Source of the DNA: Nitrospira sp.
GTDB lineage: Bacteria; Nitrospirota; JACRHL01
Direction of reading: 5' to 3'
Assembly: GCA_026994095.1 (NCBI GenBank)
Contig: JALWRU010000531.1
Span: 1 to 10,076, forward strand
Length of the DNA: 10,076 nucleotides
Program-made: the position numbers and the translations under genes
Notes under the pieces: generated by a model
What the model was told of the DNA's origin: nothing
Seen by the model: the letters and a program-made list of their open reading frames with translations, nothing else
Database searches by the model: none
Part shown: piece by piece, positions 1 through 7,583 of the stretch
How the letters are laid out: every line of letters begins with the position of its first letter
Position numbering within the stretch: the stretch's first letter is position 1

Positions 1-1
1 C

Positions 2-1921
2 AATACCTCGGTCAAATCCACCGTCACCGATGTGCTGGGCAACACCGTCGATGTGCTCTATATCAAAGGCTCCGGCTGGGATCTGGCCACCATCGAGGAC
101 GCGGGCTTTCCGGCAGTGCGCATGGACCACCTGCTGGAGCTGCGCCGCCTGACCAAACTGACCGATCCGGACATGGTCAACACCCAGCGCACCCATATGA
201 TGTCGGCCTCGTCGCCCAATCCGTCCATCGAGACCCTGCTGCACGCCTTTTTGCCCCACAAGTTTGTCGATCACACCCATTCCGATGCCGTGGTGGCGCT
301 CACCAACGTGCGCCACGGCGAGCAGGCAGTACAGGAGGTGTACGGCGACGGTATGTCGATTGTGCCCTACGTGCAGCCCGGTTTTGATCTGGCCAAGGTG
401 TGCGGCGACCTGTACGACAAGGACACCACCGTCAGCGGGCTGATCTTGATGAAACACGGCATCTTCACCTTTGCCGAAACCGCCAAAGACAGCTACGACT
501 TGATGATCGAGCGGGTGCAGCAGGCCGAGGACTACCTCAATCAAGCCAAGGGCAACCGCGAGATCTTCCCGGTCCGCAGCGATATTGCCAGTCGTGGTGA
601 TGGGGTTACCGCCGGGGCGCTGGTGGCGCGGGTGGCGTCGTTGATCAGTCGGCAAGGCGGCAGCAAGATTGTGACGCTGGACGACAGCGACCATGTCATG
701 CGGTTTGTGAACAGCACCGAGGCGGGCCGCCTGTCGCAGATTGGACCGGCCACCCCCGACCATGTGATTCGCACCAAGCCGCTGCCGCTCTACTGGGCGC
801 AGCCGGATCTGTCGTCTGAAGAGGCCTTTATGGCCGGGCTTACGACGGTCATGACCGACTACATCGCCCGCTATGACGCCTACTTCAACGAGTTTGCCGC
901 CAAGTCGGGTGAAGACAAGGTACGGCTTGATCCACACCCACGGGTGATCCTGATCCCCGGTCTGGGCATGCTCACCACCGGCGGATCGGTCAAAGAGGCC
1001 AATATTGTTGCTGATATCTACCGTCATACCATCGACGTGCTGGAGTGGGGTGACGCTCACGGCGATTATGAGGTACTTACCCCGGAGCAGCTATTTGGCA
1101 TGGAGTACTGGGAACTGGAGCAGGCCAAGCTCAAAAAAGGGGGGAAACAGGCCCCGCTAGCAGGCCGGGTCGCATTGGTGAGTGGTGCGGCATCCGGCAT
1201 CGGTCGGGCAGCGGTGGAAGCCCTGTCTGCATCTGGTGCCCATGTGGTGGGGATTGACATTGATGGCGACGGGCTGGCGGCGTTGTCTGACAAACTGGGG
1301 GCCGGTTTTATCGGGGTGACTACCGATGTCACCGACCGGGCCGCCATCGACCGGGCGGTGGATGCCGCCGGGCGTACCTTTGGCCGGTTGGACATTCTGG
1401 TGGCCAATGCCGGGGCCTTCCCGCCGTCTCGCACCATTGCCGAGATGGACGGTGCGACCTGGGACCGTAGCATGCAACTCAACCTGAGCGCCCATCTGTG
1501 GTGCCTGCAGGCCGCGTTGCCCTACCTGAAGCAGCATACGGGCCGTGCCGACGTGGTATTGATGGGCTCTAAAAACGTGCCTGCCCCCGGTCCCGGTGCG
1601 GCGGCCTATAGCTGTGCCAAGGCGGCGCTGACCCAACTGGGTCGCGTGGCGGCGCTGGAGCTATCCGGGGATGGTATTCGGGTCAATACCCTGCATCCGG
1701 ATGCGGTGTTTGATACCGGCGTGTGGACCGACGAGGTGCTGAAGGCACGGGCGGCCCACTACGGCATGAGTGTGGACGACTACAAACGCAAGAACCTGCT
1801 GCATAGCGAAATCACCTCCGACGATGTGGGCGGGTTGGTAGCGCGTCTGTGTGAAGGGGCCTTTTTGCATACCACTGGCGCACAGATTCCCATTGATGGT
1901 GGCAACGAACGGGTGGTGTAG
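2..1921 (+). CDS. bifunctional class II aldolase / short-chain dehydrogenase, 5'-truncated by window edge
   Basis: The frame is open from the first codon at position 2 and begins in the middle of a conserved NTSVKST motif. The GTG at 32 is therefore not the real start, and the N-terminus lies outside the window. 639 residues are visible. Residues ~1-370 form a class II (RhaD/fuculose-type) aldolase: metal-ligand histidines in HTHSD (H91, H93) and a third in MKHGIF (H152). Residues ~385-639 form a Rossmann SDR domain: the SGAASGIG dinucleotide loop (394-401), VANAG, a catalytic-region serine at 523 and YSCAK (536-540). The family (PRK08324 type, about 680 aa) includes the RhaEW enzymes, which cleave rhamnulose-1-phosphate and oxidise the lactaldehyde formed. 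No other rhamnose gene is visible, so the substrate is unproven: the fusion is sure, the sugar is not. It is cytosolic. The stop is followed after 8 bases by the sensor kinase gene. Confidence 0.93.
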   Translation, partial: NTSVKSTVTDVLGNTVDVLYIKGSGWDLATIEDAGFPAVRMDHLLELRRLTKLTDPDMVNTQRTHMMSASSPNPSIETLLHAFLPHKFVDHTHSDAVVALTNVRHGEQAVQEVYGDGMSIVPYVQPGFDLAKVCGDLYDKDTTVSGLILMKHGIFTFAETAKDSYDLMIERVQQAEDYLNQAKGNREIFPVRSDIASRGDGVTAGALVARVASLISRQGGSKIVTLDDSDHVMRFVNSTEAGRLSQIGPATPDHVIRTKPLPLYWAQPDLSSEEAFMAGLTTVMTDYIARYDAYFNEFAAKSGEDKVRLDPHPRVILIPGLGMLTTGGSVKEANIVADIYRHTIDVLEWGDAHGDYEVLTPEQLFGMEYWELEQAKLKKGGKQAPLAGRVALVSGAASGIGRAAVEALSASGAHVVGIDIDGDGLAALSDKLGAGFIGVTTDVTDRAAIDRAVDAAGRTFGRLDILVANAGAFPPSRTIAEMDGATWDRSMQLNLSAHLWCLQAALPYLKQHTGRADVVLMGSKNVPAPGPGAAAYSCAKAALTQLGRVAALELSGDGIRVNTLHPDAVFDTGVWTDEVLKARAAHYGMSVDDYKRKNLLHSEITSDDVGGLVARLCEGAFLHTTGAQIPIDGGNERVV

Positions 1922-1929
1922 GTCGACCT

Positions 1930-3417
1930 GTGCGACTGGGGTTAACCCATAAGATCTTTGGCGGCTATCTGGTGCTGATCTCGACCCTTGTCGGGATCGG
2001 CGGCTTTGGCGGACTAACGCTCTACCGTCTTACCGGTGAATACCAGTCGCTGGTGGATGAGGGGCTGCCCAAACAACGGATTCTCTATTCGCTGGAAGAG
2101 CTGTTTCGCCGTCAGAGCGCTAACGAAAAGAAGTTCGTGGTGTTGGGTAATCCGGCCATCTCCGAACTGTTCTCCAACCAGAATCGCAAGTGGGAAACGC
2201 TGGCCGAGACCCTGTCGTACCACATTGGTCGAGGGCCGGGCAGTAGCGAACTGAACAACCTGCGCTACCGCCACAAGTTATACGGTATGCGGGTGCTGGA
2301 TAACATGGCCATGCGGGCCAAGGGCAAATCGGCGGGCGGCAAACGCCGTAGCACTGGCCGTTTTATTCGGGCCATCAATCAGGATTTACAGGTGTTGTCC
2401 ATCACCTTGCGGCAGGCCATGGAGATGCGGCTACAACAGACCCAGGACCGCAGTGAACGCATTATCGCGTTTACCGTGGGGGTGGGACTGATCGTTATTG
2501 TATTGGGGCTGTTTGCCGCCTACGGCTTGTCCAGCCTGCTGACCCGACCGGTGCGCCGTTTGCAAGCAGCCACCGGAGATGTGGCACAGGGCATTTTCGA
2601 CCGCAAGGTGCCGGTGGAATCCCATGACGAAATCGGCGATCTGGCCGCCTCGTTTAACGCCATGGCCGAGCAACTGGCCTCGCTGGAAAGCCTCCGGGAA
2701 GAGTTTATCGCCTACATATCCCACGAGCTAAAAACACCGCTGACCTCGCTTAAAGAGGCCAACGCACTGTTAAGTGAAGGGGTGGCAGGGCCGGTCTCTG
2801 CGGGTCAAACCAAGCTGTTGGGGGTGATTCAGGACGACTGCAACAAACTTGAGCGGCTCATCAGTGAACTGCTGGACCTGTCGAAGATGGAGGCGGGCAT
2901 GATGCCCTTCAACATGCAGGTGACACGGTTCTTTGAGCCGGTCGCTGCGGCGGTGGAGGAGCAGGAGCCGGTGGCCAAAGGGCAGGGCGTCACGCTTACC
3001 GTGAGTGGTAGTGATACCCCACTGGTGATGGCCGATACCGGCCGCTTGCGGCAGGTCATGACCAACCTGATCTCCAACGCCATCAAGTTTTCACCGGTGG
3101 GGGCGCAGGTCTCCATCGACTGGCAGGAAGAGGATGGCCACCTCTTTTGTCATGTGCGCGATCAGGGGCCGGGTGTGCCGGAAGAGGCTCGCGAACTGAT
3201 CTTTGAAAAATTTCACCAGTTGGCTCCCAATGCGCTGTCCGGGGTGCGTGGCACCGGATTGGGGCTGCCCATCGCCCGTAAAATTGTCGAGTCCCACGGT
3301 GGTGTCTTGCTGGTGGAATGCCCGCCGGAAGGGGGCAGCGTGTTCTGGTTCTCGCTGCCGCTGCACCCGGACCGGCGCGCCATTTCTCGTCCCTCCACCA
3401 TCCCTCAGGCCGCTTAG
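1930..3417 (+). CDS. membrane sensor histidine kinase with HAMP domain (GlrK/QseE-like)
   Basis: The 495-aa inner-membrane kinase probably phosphorylates the regulator encoded next. Its order is: TM1 (~11-31), a mostly helical periplasmic segment (~32-177), TM2 (~178-203), HAMP (~204-257), DHp with ISHELKTPL and phosphoacceptor H265, and an ATP-binding domain with an N-box (N379, N383), the DQGPGVP box (411-417) and the GTGLGL lid (441-446). All catalytic motifs look intact. The DHp stretch and the pairing with a sigma-54 regulator recall E. coli GlrK, which has similar length. The start is a GTG with only a weak AGGT 7 bases upstream. It is preferred because it leaves TM1 whole and no better start follows. 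Translation may depend on coupling with the upstream aldolase gene, 8 bases away. The periplasmic part contains a basic stretch (~131-144, rich in Lys/Arg). The signal sensed is unknown. Confidence 0.93.
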   Translation: MRLGLTHKIFGGYLVLISTLVGIGGFGGLTLYRLTGEYQSLVDEGLPKQRILYSLEELFRRQSANEKKFVVLGNPAISELFSNQNRKWETLAETLSYHIGRGPGSSELNNLRYRHKLYGMRVLDNMAMRAKGKSAGGKRRSTGRFIRAINQDLQVLSITLRQAMEMRLQQTQDRSERIIAFTVGVGLIVIVLGLFAAYGLSSLLTRPVRRLQAATGDVAQGIFDRKVPVESHDEIGDLAASFNAMAEQLASLESLREEFIAYISHELKTPLTSLKEANALLSEGVAGPVSAGQTKLLGVIQDDCNKLERLISELLDLSKMEAGMMPFNMQVTRFFEPVAAAVEEQEPVAKGQGVTLTVSGSDTPLVMADTGRLRQVMTNLISNAIKFSPVGAQVSIDWQEEDGHLFCHVRDQGPGVPEEARELIFEKFHQLAPNALSGVRGTGLGLPIARKIVESHGGVLLVECPPEGGSVFWFSLPLHPDRRAISRPSTIPQAA

Positions 3418-3428
3418 TCCCCCCGTTT

Positions 3429-3435
3429 AAGGAAG
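3429..3435 (+). promoter_or_regulatory. ribosome binding site that fixes the response regulator start
   Basis: AAGGAAG lies 8 bases before the ATG at 3444. The same frame is open further upstream inside the kinase gene, but only the 3444 start places the receiver domain at the N-terminus with a normal leader. Confidence 0.75.
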
Positions 3436-3443
3436 TTCCCTCT

Positions 3444-4835
3444 ATGTCGCAACACACCATTCTGCTGGTTGACGATGATACCAACATCCTCACCACCCTG
3501 GGCATGCGTCTGGAGTCGCTGGGTTATCAGGTACTCACTGCCGAGGACGGCCCCACTGCGGTCACCCTGACCATCTCGCGAGAGCCGGACCTGGTATTGC
3601 TCGACCTGCGGCTACCCGGTATGGACGGGCTGGAGGTGTTGGAAGAGATTCGCAGCAAGGTGCCAGATACCCAGGTGGTGCTGCTGACCGCACAGGGTTC
3701 GGTCGAGACAGCGGTGGAGGCCATGCGGCTGGGGGCCTACGACTATCTGGAAAAACCGATCGACTCCAATCGGCTGCGGCTGGTGCTGGAGCGGGCCCTG
3801 TCCCAGCGCAATATCCAGCAGGAGGTAGGGCGGCTCAAAAGCACCCTCAAGGAGATGGGGCGTTTTGGCCACCTGATTGGCCAATCGGAACCCATGCGTC
3901 AGCTTTATGAATTGATGGAGCAGGTGGCCGGTACCGCTGCCACGGTGCTGGTGACCGGCGAGTCGGGCACCGGTAAAGAACTGATCGCCCAGACGGTGCA
4001 TGACCTGTCTGACCGGGGGCAGGGGCCGTTCATCGCGGTCAACTGCTCGGCCATCATGGCCACCCTGTGGGAGTCGGAGACCTTTGGCTACGAGAAGGGT
4101 GCCTTTACCGGTGCCCACAAGCGCCATCAGGGGTTTTTGGAGCAGGCCAACGGCGGCACCCTGTTTTTGGACGAGGTGGGTGAGATGAGCCTGGAGTCCC
4201 AGGCCAAGTTCCTGCGGGTGCTGGAGACCCGCCGGGTGACCCGTGTGGGCGGTAGCTCTGAAGTGCCTCTGGACATGCGGGTGGTGGCCGCCACCAACCG
4301 GGATCTGGAGAAGGCGGTGGCCGACGGGGAGTTTAGGGAAGACCTGTACTACCGCCTCAATGTATTTGTATTGCACGCGCCGCCTTTGCGGGATCGACGG
4401 GGCGATATTCCGCTGCTGGCAGGCTCCTTTTTAAAGGACTTCTCCGACGCCTATGGCAAAGAGATCGACGACTTCTCTGAAGGGTGCCTTGCCCGCCTCA
4501 AGGCCCACTCATGGCCCGGTAACGTGCGTGAACTGCGCAACGTCATCGAGCGGGCGGTGATCCTGACCCGTGAGAACGAGGTGACTGAAAGCCAGCTTCC
4601 AGACGGCCTCACTGATGGGCAGAGCGAGGGGGGCAGTCCTGCCGACTTTGGCGAGGGCATGACCATTCAAAAGATGGAGCGGGCATTGATCTTCGATACC
4701 CTGGAGCGCAACGGCGGCAACAAGACCCGTGCCGCCCGTGCGCTCGGCATCAGCCTGAAGACCCTGCACAACAAACTGGGGCGCTATCGACAGGAGGGCG
4801 AAGAGGCCCAGTCAGAGGTGGCTGATGGGGGGTGA
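3444..4835 (+). CDS. sigma-54-dependent response regulator (NtrC/GlrR family)
   Basis: The 463-aa cytoplasmic activator, once phosphorylated, should hydrolyse ATP to open sigma-54 RNA polymerase promoters. The receiver domain (1-~120) has the acidic cluster D10-D12, phosphoacceptor D54, T82 and K104. The AAA+ domain (~140-375) has Walker A GESGTGKE (172-179), the sigma-54-contacting GAFTGA loop (219-224), Walker B GGTLFLDE (237-244) and the arginine region around FREDLYYRLN (297-306). The C-terminal Fis-type helix-turn-helix (~418-450) contains NKTRAARALGIS. Every key residue is present, so it should be active. The loop before GAFTGA reads ESETFGYEK rather than the usual ESELFGHEK, a mild variation. 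It follows the sensor kinase by 26 bases with its own good ribosome binding site, and the two form a standard two-component pair. The closest described pair by layout is GlrK/GlrR, but orthology is not shown. No sigma-54 (-24/-12) site was spotted in this window. Confidence 0.95.
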   Translation: MSQHTILLVDDDTNILTTLGMRLESLGYQVLTAEDGPTAVTLTISREPDLVLLDLRLPGMDGLEVLEEIRSKVPDTQVVLLTAQGSVETAVEAMRLGAYDYLEKPIDSNRLRLVLERALSQRNIQQEVGRLKSTLKEMGRFGHLIGQSEPMRQLYELMEQVAGTAATVLVTGESGTGKELIAQTVHDLSDRGQGPFIAVNCSAIMATLWESETFGYEKGAFTGAHKRHQGFLEQANGGTLFLDEVGEMSLESQAKFLRVLETRRVTRVGGSSEVPLDMRVVAATNRDLEKAVADGEFREDLYYRLNVFVLHAPPLRDRRGDIPLLAGSFLKDFSDAYGKEIDDFSEGCLARLKAHSWPGNVRELRNVIERAVILTRENEVTESQLPDGLTDGQSEGGSPADFGEGMTIQKMERALIFDTLERNGGNKTRAARALGISLKTLHNKLGRYRQEGEEAQSEVADGG

Positions 4836-4851
4836 ACAAAGCGAGCAAACG

Positions 4852-4879
4852 TTGACGTGGGGGGCCTACCTGCTAGAGT
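4852..4879 (+). promoter_or_regulatory. probable sigma-70 promoter for the hypothetical gene
   Basis: TTGACG (4852-4857, 5/6 match) is followed after 16 bases by an extended -10, TGC plus TAGAGT (4871-4879, 4/6 match). It lies in the short gap after the response regulator. The expected transcription start, about 7 bases downstream, falls almost exactly on the ATG at 4887, so the transcript could be nearly leaderless. Judged by eye only. Confidence 0.45.
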
Positions 4880-4886
4880 AATCAGA

Positions 4887-5690
4887 ATGCCTATTACTTC
4901 TCCATTGAAGGGGCGTGGCACCCCCCCGGTGGATGCCCGCACCGCTGGGTTGCTCGCACGGGAGCCGTGCCTGCGGGACGCTATCGGTGTGGAGTCTGCC
5001 ATTGGTCGCCTGTATGAGCGTCGTGCGGACCAGGACGCCTCGGTGCACCGCCGCCATTTATGGCTACGGGCAGCACGTCTCACCCGTATGTTTGGTGCGT
5101 TGGTGGAGCGGTGGGCGGATGCCTGTACCGATCTGGCCCACAATCCTCGTCCTACGCGGGTGCGCCTTAAAACCATGCGCTCCGGCGACCTGTATCGGTT
5201 GAAGGCGCAGGTGGAACGGCTCGCTGATGACGGTGCCATCGGCCCGATTCATGAATTGGAGTCCCGTGCGTTGCTGACCCGCATCCTGTCATCGTTGCAG
5301 ATGATTCGCACCGCCGAACTGCCCACTGCCCTGCGCCTGCTGGCCTTGCGCAAACAGGTTCTGACGGCGCTGGATGTGCCGTACCCGCTGGATGTGCCCG
5401 ACAGCCCCCCAAGACGACGCCAGCCTTCGGGCCGCAAAGTGGGTGCCCGCTCACCCTCTGGTCGTACCCGCACCTGGATTGTGGAGGGCAGTGTGGAGCG
5501 GCTCGATAAACCCCGTCGCTGTGGTGCTGCACGGATGGAAGATGGCCGTCTGGCCTTTTTCCCGGCGCAGGCGGTCACCGGAGGGCTGACCGGTCTGCAG
5601 GTGGGCTCCATGGTCACCATGACGGTCTGCAAAGGGCCACTGGGCCTTACTGCGGTGCAGGTTCAGCGACAGGCCGCTGCCAACGCCTGA
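4887..5690 (+). CDS. hypothetical Arg-rich protein with C-terminal cold-shock-like domain
   Basis: I do not recognise this 267-aa protein. ATG 4887 is preferred over an in-frame GTG at 4857, because the GTG lacks a ribosome binding site and overlaps the probable -35 box. Even 4887 has only a weak AGAG 8 bases upstream. Residues ~20-165 look helical and basic, with many Arg and Leu and no signal peptide or membrane segment. Residues ~175-196 are a basic Pro/Arg/Ser linker. Residues ~200-261 follow the cold-shock (OB-fold) pattern: GSVERLDK, then RCGAAR where RNP1 (KGFGFI) would be, LAFFPAQAV where RNP2 would be, and a closing GSMVTM...KGPLGLTAVQV. Most RNP aromatic residues are replaced, so single-strand nucleic acid binding is uncertain. 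Similar C-terminal domains occur fused to ribosome hibernation factors, but this N-terminus does not resemble HPF. Position before ettA and infA hints at an RNA or translation role, which is inference only. Confidence 0.8.
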   Translation: MPITSPLKGRGTPPVDARTAGLLAREPCLRDAIGVESAIGRLYERRADQDASVHRRHLWLRAARLTRMFGALVERWADACTDLAHNPRPTRVRLKTMRSGDLYRLKAQVERLADDGAIGPIHELESRALLTRILSSLQMIRTAELPTALRLLALRKQVLTALDVPYPLDVPDSPPRRRQPSGRKVGARSPSGRTRTWIVEGSVERLDKPRRCGAARMEDGRLAFFPAQAVTGGLTGLQVGSMVTMTVCKGPLGLTAVQVQRQAAANA

Positions 5691-5735
5691 CCCGATTTCG
5701 CGACAATCGAATGTGACTCAAGACGGGTGGGTGAT

Positions 5736-5764
5736 TTGCGCCGCCTGTCGGGTGGGCCTATGCT
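5736..5764 (+). promoter_or_regulatory. possible sigma-70 promoter for ettA
   Basis: TTGCGC (3/6 match) and TATGCT (4/6 match) are 17 bases apart in the 113-base gap before ettA. The match is modest. It is listed because spacing and position are right, with the ribosome binding site AGGAG (5788-5792) and GTG start following. Confidence 0.3.
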
Positions 5765-5803
5765 ATCGGCTCCTATCTTTTATCATCAGGAGTCCGATTT
5801 ACC

Positions 5804-7480
5804 GTGAGTGCCCAGTACATCTTTACCTTGTCTCGCCTGACCAAGGTGGTGCCGCCCAAGCGGGAAATTTTGAAGGACATTCACCTGTCGTTCCTGCCGG
5901 GAGCCAAGATCGGCATTCTGGGGTTGAACGGCTCCGGCAAGTCGTCGCTACTGCGCATTATGGCCGGGGAAGATACCGATTTTCTAGGGACCGCCAAGGC
6001 CGCCGCCGGAACCCGTATCGGCTATCTACCGCAGGAGCCGGTACTGGATGAGGCCAAGGATGTACGGGGTAATGTGGAAGAGGGGGTGGCCGAGACCCGT
6101 GCCCTGCTGACCCAATTCAACGACATCAGCATGCGCTTTGCCGAGCCGATGAATGATGACGAGATGGAGGCGCTGCTGGCCGAACAGGCCAAGGTGCAGG
6201 ACGCCATCGATGCCGCCGATGCCTGGGATCTGGACCGCAAGCTGGAGGTGGCCGCCGATGCCCTCCGCCTGCCCCCGTGGGAGGCCGATGTGAGCAAGCT
6301 GTCGGGTGGTGAACGCCGCCGGGTGGCCCTCTGCCGACTGCTGCTGTCGGCCCCGGACATGCTGCTGCTGGATGAGCCGACCAACCATCTGGACGCCGAG
6401 TCTGTGGCCTGGCTGGAGCGATTTTTGGAGGAGTATCCCGGCACCGTGGTGGCGGTCACCCATGACCGTTATTTTCTCGACAATGTGGCCGGCTGGATTC
6501 TGGAGCTGGACCGGGGTCGGGGCATTCCCTGGGAGGGGAATTACAGCTCCTGGCTGGAGCAGAAAGATGCCCGGCTGTCGCAGGAGGATCGGCAGGAGGG
6601 CAGCCGCCAGCGGGCCATCAAGGCCGAGTTGGAGTGGGTCCGCAAAGGGGCCAAGGGGCGTCATGCCAAAAGCAAGGCGCGGCTGGCCCGTTTTGACGAG
6701 TTGACCGCCGAATCCATGCAGAAACGTGGTGATACCCAAGAGCTGTTTATCCCGGCGGGACCCCGTCTGGGGGAGCAGGTGGTCGACTGTAAGGGGCTGG
6801 GCAAGGGCTACGGCGAGCGGGTATTGATGGACGATTTGAACCTCATGATCCCCCGTGGGGCCATCGTCGGTATCATCGGCCCCAACGGCGCAGGCAAAAG
6901 TACCCTGTTTCGCATGATTGCCGGGGAAGAGAAACCGGACAAAGGCGAGATGATCGTCGGTGAGAGCGTGCAACTGGCCTGGGTAGGGCAGTTGCGGGAC
7001 GAACTGGTGGGTGAGCACAGCGTGTGGGAAGAGATCAGCGGCGGCCACGATACGATTCAGGTGGGGTCGGTGGAGATCCCGTCGCGGGCCTATGTGGGGC
7101 GCTTTAACTTCAAGGGGACCGACCAGCAGAAGCGCGTAAAAGAGCTGTCTGGCGGGGAGCGCAACCGGGTCCATCTGGCCAAGACGCTGTCGGCGGGAGG
7201 CAACGTGATCCTGCTGGATGAGCCGACCAATGACCTGGATGTGGAGACGATTCGTGCGCTGGAAGAGGCGGTGGTGGGCTTTCCCGGCTGCGTACTGGTC
7301 ATCAGCCATGACCGCTGGTTTTTAGATCGGGTGGCAACCCACATGCTGGTGTTTGAGGACGACGGCCAGATCCAGTGGTTTGCCGGTAGCTACAGCGACT
7401 ATGAAGCCGACAAACGCAAGCGTTTGGGTGATGATGCAGCCACTCCCCACCGACTGCGCTACAAACGGTTGGCCAGCTAA
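5804..7480 (+). CDS. ettA: energy-dependent translational throttle protein EttA (ABC-F ATPase)
   Basis: The 558-aa cytosolic ABC-F protein is close in length to E. coli EttA (555 aa) and very similar throughout, from QYIFTLSRLTKVVPPKR to the KRLAS tail. EttA binds the ribosomal E site and gates entry of the initiation complex into elongation according to ATP/ADP level. There are two ABC domains. The first has Walker A GLNGSGKSS (40-48), signature LSGGE (166-170) and Walker B ending LLLDEPTNHLD with catalytic E191. The second has GPNGAGKST (359-367), LSGGE (448-452) and ILLDEPTNDLD with E473. Between them lies the linker (~240-320) that contacts P-site tRNA in this family, with GIPWEGNYSSW and WVRKGAKGRHAKSKARLARF. 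The first domain also carries the EttA-type arm insertion (~95-145). The start is GTG 5804 with AGGAG 11 bases before it. No defect is visible. Confidence 0.97.
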   Translation: MSAQYIFTLSRLTKVVPPKREILKDIHLSFLPGAKIGILGLNGSGKSSLLRIMAGEDTDFLGTAKAAAGTRIGYLPQEPVLDEAKDVRGNVEEGVAETRALLTQFNDISMRFAEPMNDDEMEALLAEQAKVQDAIDAADAWDLDRKLEVAADALRLPPWEADVSKLSGGERRRVALCRLLLSAPDMLLLDEPTNHLDAESVAWLERFLEEYPGTVVAVTHDRYFLDNVAGWILELDRGRGIPWEGNYSSWLEQKDARLSQEDRQEGSRQRAIKAELEWVRKGAKGRHAKSKARLARFDELTAESMQKRGDTQELFIPAGPRLGEQVVDCKGLGKGYGERVLMDDLNLMIPRGAIVGIIGPNGAGKSTLFRMIAGEEKPDKGEMIVGESVQLAWVGQLRDELVGEHSVWEEISGGHDTIQVGSVEIPSRAYVGRFNFKGTDQQKRVKELSGGERNRVHLAKTLSAGGNVILLDEPTNDLDVETIRALEEAVVGFPGCVLVISHDRWFLDRVATHMLVFEDDGQIQWFAGSYSDYEADKRKRLGDDAATPHRLRYKRLAS

Positions 7481-7483
7481 AAC

Positions 7484-7513
7484 TTGCCTCTAAACTGTTG
7501 AACCAGCTATCAT
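7484..7513 (+). promoter_or_regulatory. possible sigma-70 promoter for infA
   Basis: TTGCCT (4/6 match) and TATCAT (5/6 match) are 18 bases apart, just after the ettA stop codon. A transcript from here would start near 7520. It would lack the left arm (7487-7495) of the inverted repeat that can cover the infA ribosome binding site. Confidence 0.3.
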
Positions 7514-7574
7514 ACCGGGTTTGATACAGTTATCGCCTGTGATGGCTGTCGTTGCTGTTACCGCCGTTTAGAGG
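7487..7574 (+). promoter_or_regulatory. 9-bp inverted repeat able to pair with the infA ribosome binding site
   Basis: CCTCTAAAC (7487-7495) is the exact reverse complement of GTTTAGAGG (7566-7574). The right arm contains the GAGG Shine-Dalgarno core of infA. Only transcripts reading through from ettA would contain both arms. The arms are 70 bases apart, and I see no strong structure between them to bring them together, so the regulatory meaning is inference. Confidence 0.35.
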
Positions 7575-7583
7575 AACACAGAG

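Noticed and set aside
32..34. GTG as the start of the aldolase/dehydrogenase gene
   Set aside because: The same frame is open to the left edge and encodes conserved family residues (NTSVKST), so the gene starts outside the window.
3318..3443. Longer N-terminus for the response regulator, starting inside the kinase gene
   Set aside because: The added 42 residues are the other-frame reading of the kinase end. ATG 3444 has a good ribosome binding site and starts a normal receiver domain.
3612..4376. Open minus-strand frame opposite the response regulator
   Set aside because: The forward frame has every conserved sigma-54 activator motif; the reverse frame is its shadow.
5693..5709. CGATT/AATCG hairpin after the hypothetical gene as a terminator
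   Set aside because: Only 5 bp and no T run follows.
5713..6051. Open + strand frame of 112 codons over the start of ettA
   Set aside because: It overlaps the clearly coding ettA frame, and its sequence is low in protein-like patterns.
6026..7309. Long open minus-strand frame opposite ettA
   Set aside because: It is antisense to a well-conserved gene in GC-rich DNA, where such frames arise by codon bias; it has no recognisable motifs.
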